NCBI RefSeq assembly: GCF_015223105.1
Contig: NZ_JADFTZ010000001.1
Location: 124,001-188,000 of the forward strand
Direction: 5' to 3'
Length of the DNA stretch: 64,000 nt
DNA from: Flavobacterium proteolyticum
GTDB lineage: Bacteria > Bacteroidota > Bacteroidia > Flavobacteriales > Flavobacteriaceae
Each line of letters begins with the position of its first letter. Within the stretch, counting starts at the first letter, position 1. Under the pieces are notes generated by a model. The model saw only the letters and a program-made list of their open reading frames with translations, was not told the DNA's origin and searched no databases. Shown piece after piece: positions 1 through 10,600 of the stretch. A program made the position numbers and the translations under genes.

Positions 1-590
1 CTTCCAGTATTATTTTGAACATTTTCAACTGCATGAGCAATTGTAGCATCAGTTCCAGAAGTTCCCTTCATAGTAAACCCTTCACCTGCGTTAATTCCAG
101 TTGCACTTCCCACATATGCCCATTGTGCATAAGCATTTGAAGTTACAAAACGCCATATCCAATATGGAGCAATAGCTAATGGACTAGCTGTACCATTGTA
201 GTTGTTAGTAGCTAAAATTGTAGCAGGAGTACTACCCATTACTGAATTAGGTTGATGTAACATTGTAATTCCAAAAGGTTCATTACCAACAATAGCTGAT
301 GCATTTCCAACTGGAGAACACCAATAATTGTATTGAAAATTATTAACAGTACCTTCTTGAAATACAGAAAGCTTTCCAGCTCCAGTATTGGCACCCACAC
401 CAGTAGTTCCTTGCAACAATTGTGAATTATTTCTCAAAAAGAAATTACCATTGTTTTGCAAATTAACATTTTGCTTTACGAAAACAAATTGATCGTTCAC
501 GAATACATAACTATTAGGACTCACATACATTTGTGAAAACGCTGTGAATGAACCCAATAAACCTAAAGCGGAAAGTATAATTTTCTTCAT
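1..590 (-). CDS. secreted surface protein, 5' part only (C-terminus outside window)
   Basis: An open reading frame runs from ATG at 590 (minus strand) to the window edge, about 196 codons without a stop. It begins with a signal peptide (MKKIILSALGLLGSFTAFSQ). The mature part has a short beta-type start (YVSPNSYVFVNDQFVFVKQN), then a module with YWCSPVGN and a later GEGFTMKG motif. The same YW(C/S)SPV...GxGF arrangement occurs in the C-terminal modules of the proteins at 1392 and 7649, so this is probably another T9SS-exported protein, with its sorting domain beyond the window. A -7 box TATATTTG lies at 619-626 on the minus strand. Exact function unknown. The family resemblance is read by eye. 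Confidence 0.8.
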   Translation of the reverse strand, partial: MKKIILSALGLLGSFTAFSQMYVSPNSYVFVNDQFVFVKQNVNLQNNGNFFLRNNSQLLQGTTGVGANTGAGKLSVFQEGTVNNFQYNYWCSPVGNASAIVGNEPFGITMLHQPNSVMGSTPATILATNNYNGTASPLAIAPYWIWRFVTSNAYAQWAYVGSATGINAGEGFTMKGTSGTDATIAHAVENVQNNTG

Positions 591-618
591 AATACTGGAG
601 TTTAGAATATTACATGTG

Positions 619-626
619 CAAATATA
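619..626 (-). promoter_or_regulatory. -7 promoter element TATATTTG of the 1-590 gene
   Basis: On the minus strand 619-626 reads TATATTTG, a perfect match to the Bacteroidota -7 consensus TAnnTTTG. It would start transcription about 20 nt before the ATG at 590. No TTG lies at the right distance upstream, so the -33 element is weak or absent. Confidence 0.5.
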
Positions 627-1171
627 TGCATTTATTATTTATTTTTATTTTTTTAATTCTGCTTTACAACGATTTAAAGTGCATTTCATCCAATTTTTTA
701 TTACTAAATCCAAATCCAATAGTGTAATTTTATTTTTTTTTAAGAAAATGAAATCTCGTATGTAAAAAATTAAATTTTTAAAAAAAGCAGTAAAACACCA
801 AAAAATAACTAATTTAAAAATTGCATTTTATCGATTATTTTAAACATTTTATCGATAATTCTTCAAAAACACTTTTTTCTATTTACGTAAAATAATTGAA
901 GTAGGTTTTTGAATTGTAAAAGAATTTAAAAAAGAACTTAAAAAAGAAACTTTTCTTACTTATTAAATTAACATACAGATTTTAAAACACTTATAAAAAA
1001 AATGATAACAAATATTTTTTATCATTACTTAATAATCACTTCCAATCCCATCAAAATCATTATTAAAAAGAAACTGAAGAAGAAAAAAAAGTATTTTTTT
1101 TAAAAATAAGCAACAAAACAACTAATTGTCTAAAATTCAACTAAATAAAACACCAATTTGTCGACAAAAAT

Positions 1172-1201
1172 TTTGTTGCTTAAAAATAAAATGTACATTT
1201 G
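1172..1201 (+). promoter_or_regulatory. promoter of the 1392 gene
   Basis: TTG at 1173-1175 is followed after 18 bp by TACATTTG at 1194-1201, matching the flavobacterial TTG-N17-23-TAnnTTTG promoter. The predicted start near 1207 gives a leader of about 185 nt, unusually long for this window, where most leaders are 10-40 nt. Confidence 0.6.
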
Positions 1202-1391
1202 TATATCAAAACAGTTATTCCAAAAAAAGATACAGTTATTCTTTTTTTTTAACATATTTTTAATTAAGTTTACAAAATCTAATTCGATAATTTGAGTAAA
1301 AAACATGTAAAATAGATAAGATGATTTTACAGACATACTTACAAAACACAAGCTTCCCCGAGCCTATTGTTTTATTTTAATTTATAATTTT

Positions 1392-4300
1392 ATGAAAAAA
1401 AATTACTTTACGACATTTGCAACACAGGCTAACCCCTTACCTACAACTGTTGCTAAAAAAATTTGCAAAAGCAAAACATTTACATGGCTATTAGCTATGT
1501 TTGTCTTATTGGGGATTTCTGATGCGTTTGGACAAGTTACTGTTACTCCTGCCAATGGCACAGCCAACAGTTGCAAACTTCCAACTGATTATGTTACTTT
1601 AGGTAATATAACAATTACTGAAAGCGCAGCGAATGGTAATATTTCTATGCCAACAAGTGGAGCGAACTATACCCTTATTCTTACCGCACCACTTAATTTT
1701 CAATTTAATCCTGGAGTAGGAACAGTAACACCGAATGGCACTACAGGTGATATTGACAACATTTCAATAGCCGTTACAGCCACAACTATAACAGTAACTT
1801 ACAATAGTTCTGAAGGTAATAGAACAAATGGATTAGACATAATTACTATAAGTGGAATTCAATTTAGAGGAACAACTCTTCCATCTTCTGGAAATATTAC
1901 ACGAACAGTTCTTTCGCCGGGTACTGGTACAATTACAGGTATAACAAATGGCGTTACAAATTTTGGTACCTTAACATCTTCAAACACAGCGCCAACAGCC
2001 ATTGGTGGTGGAGCCCCAACAGTTTGTACTGGAGCTTCAACTCCTGCATTTACAAATGCTATACCAGGCGGTACTTGGTCTATAACTGCTGGAACAGGAA
2101 CTGCCAGTATAACTGCTGGTGGAGTTGTAACAGGATTAACAGCAGGAACAGTAACCGTTGTTTATACAATTGGCACTTGTACACCAGCTACACAAGCTTT
2201 AACAATTCAACAAACACCAGGTGCAATTGGAGGAGGTTCTGCTACAGTTTGTACTGGAGTATCAACACCTGCATTTACAAATCCTAACGCAGGCGGAACA
2301 TGGTCTGTTGTTGCCGGAACAGGAACTGCTTCTATTACTGCTGGAGGTGTTTTAACAGGACTAACTGCCGGTTCAGTAACCGTTCGATATACTATTGGTT
2401 CATGTACACCCGCAACTTTTGCAGTAACCGTACAACAAACTCCTGGCGCTATAGCTGGAGGTGCAGCTAATGTCTGCGTTGGTGCTTCAACACCTGCTTT
2501 TACCAATCCAAACGCTGGAGGCACATGGTCAGTAGTAGCTGGAACTGGAACTGCATCTATTACCGCTGGAGGGATATTAACTGGATTAACCCCAGGTACC
2601 GTAACCGTTAGATACACTATTGGTTCATGTGTACCCGCAACATACAATGTTAATGTAAATACTACTCCCACCGCTATTGGCGGTGGAGCAACTACAGTTT
2701 GTACAGGCGCAACAACTCCTGCATTTACAAATGCAATAGGTGGAGGAACTTGGTCTATTACTAACGGTACAGGTTCTGCAACTGTTTCAGCTGGAGGAGT
2801 TGTAACTGGAGTAACTGCAGGTTCAGCTACAGTAGTTTATTCAATTGGCACTTGTAGTGTTTCAACTCCAATAACAATAATTACAACTCCAACAATAACA
2901 ACTAACCCATCAAGTGTTAGTGTTGCAGTTGGAGCCAATACATCTTTTACAGTAGCAGGTTCGAATTCTCCAACTAGTTACACTTGGCAAGTGAGTACCA
3001 ATGGTGGTGCTACTTGGACTACAGTAACTAACGGTGGTGTTTATAGCAATGCAACAACCGCTACCTTAAACATTACAGGAGTTACTATGGGAATGGACGG
3101 GTATCAATACCAAGCAAGTGCAACTAATTCATGTGGCACCTCTACTTATTCAACTACTGCCATATTGAATATATCACTTACATATTGCCCATCGGTACCG
3201 AATACAAATTTTCCTGACGGAATTACACGCGTTCAGTTTAACACAATTAATAATGTAACCGCAACAACTGCTACAATTCCTTATACCGATTACACAGCAA
3301 CTCAAAACACTACTGTTACACAAGGGCAAACCCACAACATTAACGTTTATGTTAATACTGATGGAAACTTTACTATGGTTCAAATGGTTTGGTTCGACTG
3401 GAACAGAGATGGTGATTTTGACGACGCTGGAGAGGCATACAATTTAGGAAGTGTAACAAATAACGCAAACGGATTAAGTTCTGCTTGCCCATTTCCTATT
3501 CTTATCCCTGTAAATTCAGCCGTAGGAGTAACTCGTATGAGAGTTTCAACTCGTTATAGTGCAGCCGCTACACCATGTTTAAATGGACAAGATGGTGAAG
3601 TTGAAGATTACAGTGTAACCATTTTGGCAGCACCTCCATGTACAGAACCAACCGCTCAACCAACCGCTTTAGTTTTAACTGCAGGAACTCCTTCAGGAAC
3701 AGCTTTAAACGGTAGTTTCACAGCAGCATCTCCAGCACCTCAAAACTATCTTGTAGTAATGAATACAACAGGAACTGCACCAACTGGATTAATCATGGAC
3801 GGCACTACTTATCCAATAGGATCAAGTATTGGTGTTGGAAATACTGTAGTTGACACTGATAGCAATACTACATTTACAGCTACAGGATTAAACCCTTCCA
3901 CAACATATTATTTCTATATCTATTCATTGAATGCATTATGTTCGGGCGGACCTTTATACAATACGAACCCTACAGTACTTACTGGGAATGCTACAACTAG
4001 TACAGGAGCACCAACATATTGTACACCTGTTACTACATTGGGGCAAAATGATGACAAATACATCAGTAGAGTTGCTTTCATTGGAACTTTAGTAGAAACA
4101 AACAATACAAGTACATTTTCAAATGCAACACCAGGTTATCAAGATTTCACAGGATTAGCAACAAAAGCACAACAAGCTCAAGGAGAAGGTGTGAATTTAA
4201 TTGTTGAATCAATTGGAGGTAGAGCAAGATTACATGCATGGGTTGATTGGAATAAAAATGGTACATATGAAGCAACAGAGATGGTTTACGGACCTCCTAC

Positions 4301-7300
4301 TGCAGGTATTTCTAGCACATTTGGTTTTGTAATTCCAACAGGTGCAACACCTGGTGACTATAGAATTAGAGTAAGAACTTTCAATAGTTTTTACAATGAT
4401 GGTAACCCAATGAATGGAAATCCAGATGAATATTTCGGATTAAATTTTGATGCGTGTCAATTATTCAGCACAGGTACTGTTGGTGGATTTGCATCTACTC
4501 AATATGGAGAAGCAGAAGATTATTTATTTACTGTTATTCAAAAATGTGATGCAAATATAACATCTGTCGTAGATGGCGATGTTTGTAATTCTGGTGTAGT
4601 AGATTTAATTGCCACTGGAACTGCTGGCACAACAGAAATCAGATGGTATGACGCTCTTACAGGAGGTACTTATTTAGGTAATTCAACAAGCGGTGGAACA
4701 TTTGAAACTCCATCAATTGCAACCACAACAACTTACTATTGCACAGCTTGGAATGGCACTTGTGAGTCATTTGTAAGAACACCAGTTGTAGCAAGAGTAA
4801 ACCCAACTCCTACTTTAACATTTACACAATCTGCTCCAGATGTATGTGGAGAAGATGCCATTGTTGCTTTAACTGCAGGTGGAGATAAAGAGTTAACCAA
4901 TTTACTATATGAAAGATTTGAAGGTGGAGGTCTAGGTGCATTTACAAATGTAAATTCAGATCCTTCTTCAGCGGCCGTTAAAGCTGATACTAGATGGACT
5001 AATAGAGCAAGTACCTTTGTGCCTACAGCTGGTATTTCATGGAAACCTGCTATCTCAAGTGGTTTAGCACCGAATAATTTTGCTTTAGCAACATCTGATT
5101 CAGGAACAGCTCCAACAACTTTAGTAGAAAACTCATTAGAATCTGGAGTCTTAAATTCAACAAATTATTTGAACTTAACGATGACAATGAAATTCTACTA
5201 TTCTAGATATTTCCCTGATGGTAATACTCCAGCAGATGAATATGTAAGAATTCAAATTTCAACTAATGGTGGAACGACTTGGACAACCCTTCAAGAATTT
5301 ACATCTGATACAGGTATTGGTACTAAATTTTCGGATTTAAGCTACAACTTGAATGCTTACATTAATCAAGCAAACTTAAAAGTTAGAATTTTACACCATT
5401 CCTTAGGAAGCGCAACTGGATGGTTACCTGACGGTGTTGCTGTAGACGATATTAAAATCTTTGGAGAAGTACCTTTAAACACTGCTTTTGTATGGAGTGG
5501 CGCTTCATTACCAGATGTTTACACAGACGCTGGAGCAACAGTACCATACGTTGCTGGAACACCTGTAGTTAATGTTTATGTTAAACCAACATTAGCGCAA
5601 TTAGAAATGGGTAGTTATACGTTTACTGCTACAGCTGTTTTATCTAACGGTTGTACAGCAAGTCAAGATATCACCATTTTAAATAAATCAAAAATTTGGA
5701 AAGGAACCATAAACAACGATTGGTCTAACGCAAATAACTGGGAACCAGTAGGTGTACCAGATGCTAACAGTTGTGTAATTGTACCAAGTATTTTATCTTC
5801 AAGTGGAAACAAATCAGAAATCATAGGACCTGGATTCAATGGTTTTGGTAAAACATTAGAGGTAAAAGATGATGGTGTATTAGAAGTAAATTCTATTAAT
5901 ACATTAACAATTACCGATTATGTTAAGGTGGCACCTTCTGGAACATTCTTAATTGAAGACGGATCAAGTTTAATTCAAATAAACAACGTTGCCAATACTG
6001 GAAACATTAGAATGCAACGTAACACAAATATTAGAAAATTAGATTATGTATATTGGTCATCACCAGTAGCAGGATTTAGTTCAAGTGCTATTTCGCCTTT
6101 AACACCAGTAAGTTTCATTTACAAATGGGCTCCAACAACTGCTACTGCTTATGCAAGTCAGTTTGGAAATTGGGTTGCAGGAAGTGAAAGCATGACAACT
6201 GGTAAAGGTTACATTGTTAGAGGACCTGATAACTTTACGACAACAAAACAAATTTATCAAGCAAACTTTATCGGAGTACCTAACAACGGTATTATTACAA
6301 CACCAATTAGTAGAAGTACCTATACCGGAGCTAACTATACAGGACCAACAAGCACTCAAGTAACAGCAAATGATGACAACTGGAATTTAATTGGTAATCC
6401 ATTCCCATCAGCAGTAAGTGCGGATGCCTTCTTAGCAGCTAATTCTACTAAGATTTCAGGGTTTGTTAAGATTTGGACACATGGAGCTTTACCATCATCA
6501 GCAACTGCAGATCCATTTTATCAAGATTATGTATTGAATTATACTGTAGCTGATTACATAACTCATAATGCATTAGGAGGAACACAACCAGGATTTGACG
6601 GATTCATTCCTGCAGGACAAGGTTTCTTCGTATTAATGCAAGATGCAGCTGCTACTCCTAACACAGTAGAATTTAATAATACTATGAGAAGTAGAACTTA
6701 CAGAAATGATCAATTCTTTAGGGCAGGAGGTAACGAGAAACATAGAATTTGGTTGCAACTAGTTTCTCCACAAGGTGCTGAAAGTAAATCTCTAGTAGGA
6801 TATACAACAGAAGCTACAAATGGGATTGACCATTTATATGATGCAATAAATGTAGGTGTTAAAACTAATTTTGAAATATATTCTGTTGCAGAAAATAATG
6901 GTTTATCAATTCAAGGAAGATCATTACCATTTGACAACAACGATAGAGTAAATTTAGGAGTTACAATACCACAAAATGGTAATTACACATTAGCAATTGC
7001 TGCATTAGACGGATTATTTGATTCAACCACACAAAATATTTATTTAGAAGATACGGTTTTAGGTATTACTCATGATTTAAGAGCTGCACCTTACACTTTT
7101 ACAGGAACAGCTGGAACTAATGAAACTCGTTTCGTATTGAAATTTAATAATAGTACTTTAAGTAATGAAGATTTTACAGCTAATGCTGTAACCGTTTACA
7201 CAAATGAAAGTATTAACGTTAGCACTGCAAACCTAACCATTAAATCAGTACGTATTCATGATTTATTAGGAAGAGTATTAGGATCATTTGACAATGTAAA

Positions 7301-7406
7301 TGCGGCTAATTTCTCAACAAGAAATATTGCAAAAACACAAAGTCCAGTATTAGTTGAAGTTACATTAGAAAATGGTGCTACTAAAACTTACAAAGTGATT
7401 TTTTAA
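1392..7406 (+). CDS. giant secreted multidomain protein with type C T9SS sorting domain
   Basis: 2004 residues. A long signal peptide ends near residue 48 (SDAFGQ). Order of parts: a beta domain; four Ig/BIG-like repeats of about 75 residues (about 201-498), each with G-G-x-x-x-V-C-x-G and GGTWS; an Ig-like domain (about 500-592); a GEVED domain with WFDWNRDGDF and DGEVEDY (about 597-747); an Fn3-like stretch; a second GEVED domain ending YGEAEDY (to about 1048); an Ig domain; a jelly-roll-like domain (about 1170-1360); and a C-terminal module from residue 1434 (WSNANNW, YVYWSSPV, GNPFPSAV, PAGQGFFVLM). It ends in a sorting domain (LLGRVLGSF...KTYKVIF). Such proteins are exported by the type 9 system and held on the surface or released. 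The adhesive or structural role is inferred. The next gene is a paralogue over the C-terminal third. Confidence 0.9.
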   Translation: MKKNYFTTFATQANPLPTTVAKKICKSKTFTWLLAMFVLLGISDAFGQVTVTPANGTANSCKLPTDYVTLGNITITESAANGNISMPTSGANYTLILTAPLNFQFNPGVGTVTPNGTTGDIDNISIAVTATTITVTYNSSEGNRTNGLDIITISGIQFRGTTLPSSGNITRTVLSPGTGTITGITNGVTNFGTLTSSNTAPTAIGGGAPTVCTGASTPAFTNAIPGGTWSITAGTGTASITAGGVVTGLTAGTVTVVYTIGTCTPATQALTIQQTPGAIGGGSATVCTGVSTPAFTNPNAGGTWSVVAGTGTASITAGGVLTGLTAGSVTVRYTIGSCTPATFAVTVQQTPGAIAGGAANVCVGASTPAFTNPNAGGTWSVVAGTGTASITAGGILTGLTPGTVTVRYTIGSCVPATYNVNVNTTPTAIGGGATTVCTGATTPAFTNAIGGGTWSITNGTGSATVSAGGVVTGVTAGSATVVYSIGTCSVSTPITIITTPTITTNPSSVSVAVGANTSFTVAGSNSPTSYTWQVSTNGGATWTTVTNGGVYSNATTATLNITGVTMGMDGYQYQASATNSCGTSTYSTTAILNISLTYCPSVPNTNFPDGITRVQFNTINNVTATTATIPYTDYTATQNTTVTQGQTHNINVYVNTDGNFTMVQMVWFDWNRDGDFDDAGEAYNLGSVTNNANGLSSACPFPILIPVNSAVGVTRMRVSTRYSAAATPCLNGQDGEVEDYSVTILAAPPCTEPTAQPTALVLTAGTPSGTALNGSFTAASPAPQNYLVVMNTTGTAPTGLIMDGTTYPIGSSIGVGNTVVDTDSNTTFTATGLNPSTTYYFYIYSLNALCSGGPLYNTNPTVLTGNATTSTGAPTYCTPVTTLGQNDDKYISRVAFIGTLVETNNTSTFSNATPGYQDFTGLATKAQQAQGEGVNLIVESIGGRARLHAWVDWNKNGTYEATEMVYGPPTAGISSTFGFVIPTGATPGDYRIRVRTFNSFYNDGNPMNGNPDEYFGLNFDACQLFSTGTVGGFASTQYGEAEDYLFTVIQKCDANITSVVDGDVCNSGVVDLIATGTAGTTEIRWYDALTGGTYLGNSTSGGTFETPSIATTTTYYCTAWNGTCESFVRTPVVARVNPTPTLTFTQSAPDVCGEDAIVALTAGGDKELTNLLYERFEGGGLGAFTNVNSDPSSAAVKADTRWTNRASTFVPTAGISWKPAISSGLAPNNFALATSDSGTAPTTLVENSLESGVLNSTNYLNLTMTMKFYYSRYFPDGNTPADEYVRIQISTNGGTTWTTLQEFTSDTGIGTKFSDLSYNLNAYINQANLKVRILHHSLGSATGWLPDGVAVDDIKIFGEVPLNTAFVWSGASLPDVYTDAGATVPYVAGTPVVNVYVKPTLAQLEMGSYTFTATAVLSNGCTASQDITILNKSKIWKGTINNDWSNANNWEPVGVPDANSCVIVPSILSSSGNKSEIIGPGFNGFGKTLEVKDDGVLEVNSINTLTITDYVKVAPSGTFLIEDGSSLIQINNVANTGNIRMQRNTNIRKLDYVYWSSPVAGFSSSAISPLTPVSFIYKWAPTTATAYASQFGNWVAGSESMTTGKGYIVRGPDNFTTTKQIYQANFIGVPNNGIITTPISRSTYTGANYTGPTSTQVTANDDNWNLIGNPFPSAVSADAFLAANSTKISGFVKIWTHGALPSSATADPFYQDYVLNYTVADYITHNALGGTQPGFDGFIPAGQGFFVLMQDAAATPNTVEFNNTMRSRTYRNDQFFRAGGNEKHRIWLQLVSPQGAESKSLVGYTTEATNGIDHLYDAINVGVKTNFEIYSVAENNGLSIQGRSLPFDNNDRVNLGVTIPQNGNYTLAIAALDGLFDSTTQNIYLEDTVLGITHDLRAAPYTFTGTAGTNETRFVLKFNNSTLSNEDFTANAVTVYTNESINVSTANLTIKSVRIHDLLGRVLGSFDNVNAANFSTRNIAKTQSPVLVEVTLENGATKTYKVIF

Positions 7407-7424
7407 CAAAAATCTAAGATAATT

Positions 7425-7459
7425 AAAAAAAGGCTAACTTAACTGTTAGCCTTTTTTTT
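7425..7459 (+). terminator. intrinsic terminator after the 1392 gene
   Basis: GGCTAAC at 7432-7438 pairs with GTTAGCC at 7445-7451, loop of 6 nt, followed by eight T's, starting 25 bp after the stop codon. A-run upstream makes it nearly symmetrical. Confidence 0.9.
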
Positions 7460-7572
7460 ATGTCATTAACAACAAAATAAGAATAAAAAAACAGTATGTT
7501 CAATTTAAATCTAAAGACGCCTTAAAAGTTATTAACAAATTAAACATTTCTTAACAAAATATTTATTTTAAG

Positions 7573-7602
7573 TTGCATACTAAACAAAAAAAACTATTTT
7601 TG
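7573..7602 (+). promoter_or_regulatory. promoter of the 7649 gene
   Basis: TTG at 7573-7575, 19-bp spacer, TATTTTTG at 7595-7602: a full match to TTG-N17-23-TAnnTTTG. Predicted leader about 40 nt. Confidence 0.7.
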
Positions 7603-7648
7603 TGTAATATCAACACAATCAACTATAAACAACTATTACTAACTTAAA

Positions 7649-10600
7649 ATGAAAACTTATTCCTATTTATGGAAAAACTTTATAGTTTTTCTTTTTTTTA
7701 TTTTTACAACTACAACGTTTGCGCAAGGAACTACTTGTGCAACTTCTGAAAATCTTGTTATTAATGGCGCTTGTGACGCCGCATCTATAACAGACGCAAC
7801 TCAAAACACGCCCAATGCCACAGGTTGTAGCATTGCTACTTTTCGTAGAGAAGGATGGTACACTTTTACTGTTCCTGCAGGACCAAATCTAAGCATAACA
7901 ATAACTGCAAGTGCCTCAAACAGAGATTTATTTTTACAGTTAATATCATCAACATCCGCTTGTACAGGCTTGACACAGATAAATTGCGCAAATGCAAATA
8001 CTACAGCAGGAGCTCAAACAGAAACTATTACAGCAACATTAGCACCAGGGATTTATTATGTCAAAGTAATAAACAATGGCAATAATAATGACATGAACTT
8101 GACAAGTATCTGTATTACTTCCCCTTGTACAGGAACACCTTCAGCAGGCACAACTTCTGTTTCTCCTGCATCAGGCTTAGCAGGATCTAGTTACACCGTT
8201 TCAAATACAGGACATTCAACAGGTACAGGTTACACTTATCAGTGGCAATATAGCACCAATGGTGGTGGATCTTGGACAAATCAAGGTGCTGCTACTAGTA
8301 CTTATTCTAATTATACCGCTACAGCGCCTGCTTCTGGAACAGTAATTTGGCAATTGGTTGTAACGTGTACAAATAGCTCCCAAAATGCAACATCTGCATC
8401 TGCTACATTCACGACTACCGCAGCCTACTGTATCCCTACAAACACTTACTCTACATCCTACTATATTAGCGGAGTAACTACAACAGGTGGTATTGCCAAT
8501 ATTTCTAATACCCCAACAGGCTTTTCAGCCTACACTAATTATTCTGCTCAATTTGTAAGTCAAATTGCAGGGGCAAGTTTTTCAATAACCGCTACTCACC
8601 CATCAAGTACTTATGGTTATAATGTATGGGTTGACTGGAATAATGATGCTGACTTTAATGACCCTGGTGAAAATGTAATTTCAACAAGTTACCTTTCTTC
8701 TCCTGCTAGTTTAGGAGCGGTAAACATCTCTCCTTCTCAACCTGCAGGAAGTTACAGAATGCGCATAAGAAATGCTTACTTAAGCAACCCTGCCCCAGCT
8801 TGTGGAGCATTTGATTATGGTGAAGCAGAAGATTACACCATTCAAGTCGTTTTACCACCAGCTTGCTCTGGAACTCCAACAGCAGGAACAACAAGCGTTT
8901 CTCCAACAAATGGAAATCCAGGATCATCTTATACCGTATCAGCAACAGGGTACACACTGGCAACAGGATTAACCTTTCAATGGCAATACAGTACAGACGG
9001 AGGAAGTACTTGGACAAATCAAGGTGCTGCAACTGGAACTTATTCTAATTATACTGCCACAGCTCCAGCACTTGGAACAACTGTATTATGGCACCTTATC
9101 GTAACCTGTACAAGTAGTAGTCAAAGTAATACTTCAAATTCAGCAACATTCACATCAGTTTCGACTCAAAACGTACCTACAAATGGCAATAATTCTGTTA
9201 CTTGTGGAACCAATATTGTTTTGTACGATAATGGTGGATCAACAGGGAATTATGCAAATAGTTCGTCTGGATACACTGTATTAGAAGCTGGTCTTGGAGC
9301 TACAATTAATATATCAGGAAATTATGCAACAGAAAGTGGTATTGATTATATTAGAATCTATAATGGAACTGGAACTGGAGGAACTTTATTAGCTTCTTAC
9401 TCTGGGACAGGATCAATAAACTATACAGGTACAGCTGGTCAAACTTTAACTGTTCAATTTTATTCTGATAGCTCAGTAACAAATACAGGATTTAGTCTTT
9501 CTGTTACTTATAGTGGTATCTGTTTCCCAGCATGCGCAGGTACACCAGTTGGCGGAACTGTTATAACCAATCCAAATACAGCATGGCCAGGTTCTCCATA
9601 CGTAGTTTCTGCTACCGGATATACCCAAGCTTTAAACTTAACATACCAATGGCAATATAGCACTAATGCAGGGGCAACTTGGACAAATGCAGGAGCCGCA
9701 ACTAGTTCTTATTCAAATTACAATGCAACTGCACCAGCAAGCGGGCTAGTTCATTGGCAATTAGTTGTAACATGTACAAATAGTAGTCAAACCGCTACAT
9801 CTACTACAGGAATTTTCACAACTATGGCAGTAAGTAATGTAGCAACTGGATGTCCAAATGTTGTTTCTGGTGGTTTAGGCTTAAATGGAGCTGACCCTCT
9901 AGCTATAAACTGTACAGCTTCTTCAACTTGTGTAGACCTTGAAGCTACATATTTAGACTTAGGAGAAACAACAAATTATATTGTTGAACCAATTGCTTAC
10001 AACCCTCCTTTCGCGTTTAATGGATTAGCAAATCCAGTGAGTGTGAACACAGATGACGTTTGGTCTCCTATAGTTCCTCTACCTTTTGACTTTTGCTTTT
10101 TTGGCAATACATATAACCAGTGTGTAATTGGTTCTAACGGAATTCTATCTTTTAACACTTCTCTTGCAGGTAGCTCAAGTGGATATAGTTTTAGTAACAA
10201 TATCCCAATTAGCGGAGATGGTCGTTTAGTAGAAAATTCAATCTTTGGAGTTTTTCATGATATTAACCCAGGTGTAGGAGGACAAGTTGGATGGGAACTT
10301 ATAACATTACCTACAGGTTGTAGAGCATTAGTTGCTTCTTGGTCTGACGTACCTATGTTTGATGAAAACTCAATTTTATATACTGGTATGATGGTACTTT
10401 ATGAAAACTCTAACATCATCGAAGTTTACATCAAAGAAAAAAATATCGACAACTTTGGAGCAGGAACATGGAATGATGGTAATGCAATTGTGGGTATTCA
10501 AAATGCTACAGGTACATTAGCATCAGTAGCACCTGGAAGAAATGGATTAGACCCAAACTGGTCTGCAACAAATGAAGCTTGGCGTTTTGTTCCAAGCGGA

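Larger units (their letters stand above)
591..1391. other. long AT-rich intergenic region between divergent secreted-protein genes
   Basis: About 800 bp without a credible gene. Short frames here (544-765 plus, 1130-1351 minus) are low-complexity and start badly. The region holds the divergent promoters for 1-590 and 1392-7406. It also has two direct 12-bp copies of CATTTTATCGAT at 824-835 and 845-856 (period 21 bp), a TTTACGTAAA palindrome near 882-891, a TTTGTCGACAAA palindrome at 1157-1168, and a direct ACAGTTATTC repeat at 1211-1220 and 1232-1241 (period 21 bp). Confidence 0.6.

Noticed and set aside
544-765. 73-codon plus-strand frame over the start of the first gene
   Set aside because: Low-complexity Phe/Ile/Tyr-rich product from AT-rich DNA; overlaps the promoter and coding start of the minus-strand secreted protein.
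1130-1351. 73-codon minus-strand frame in the intergenic region
   Set aside because: Composition follows AT-rich DNA, and it lies across the promoter and leader of the 1392 gene on the other strand.
2207-2671. A 154-codon open frame on the minus strand inside the 1392 gene
   Set aside because: It is antisense to Ig-like repeats, has a Val/Pro/Ala-rich composition produced by the repeat codons, and has no start context or homologue I recognise.
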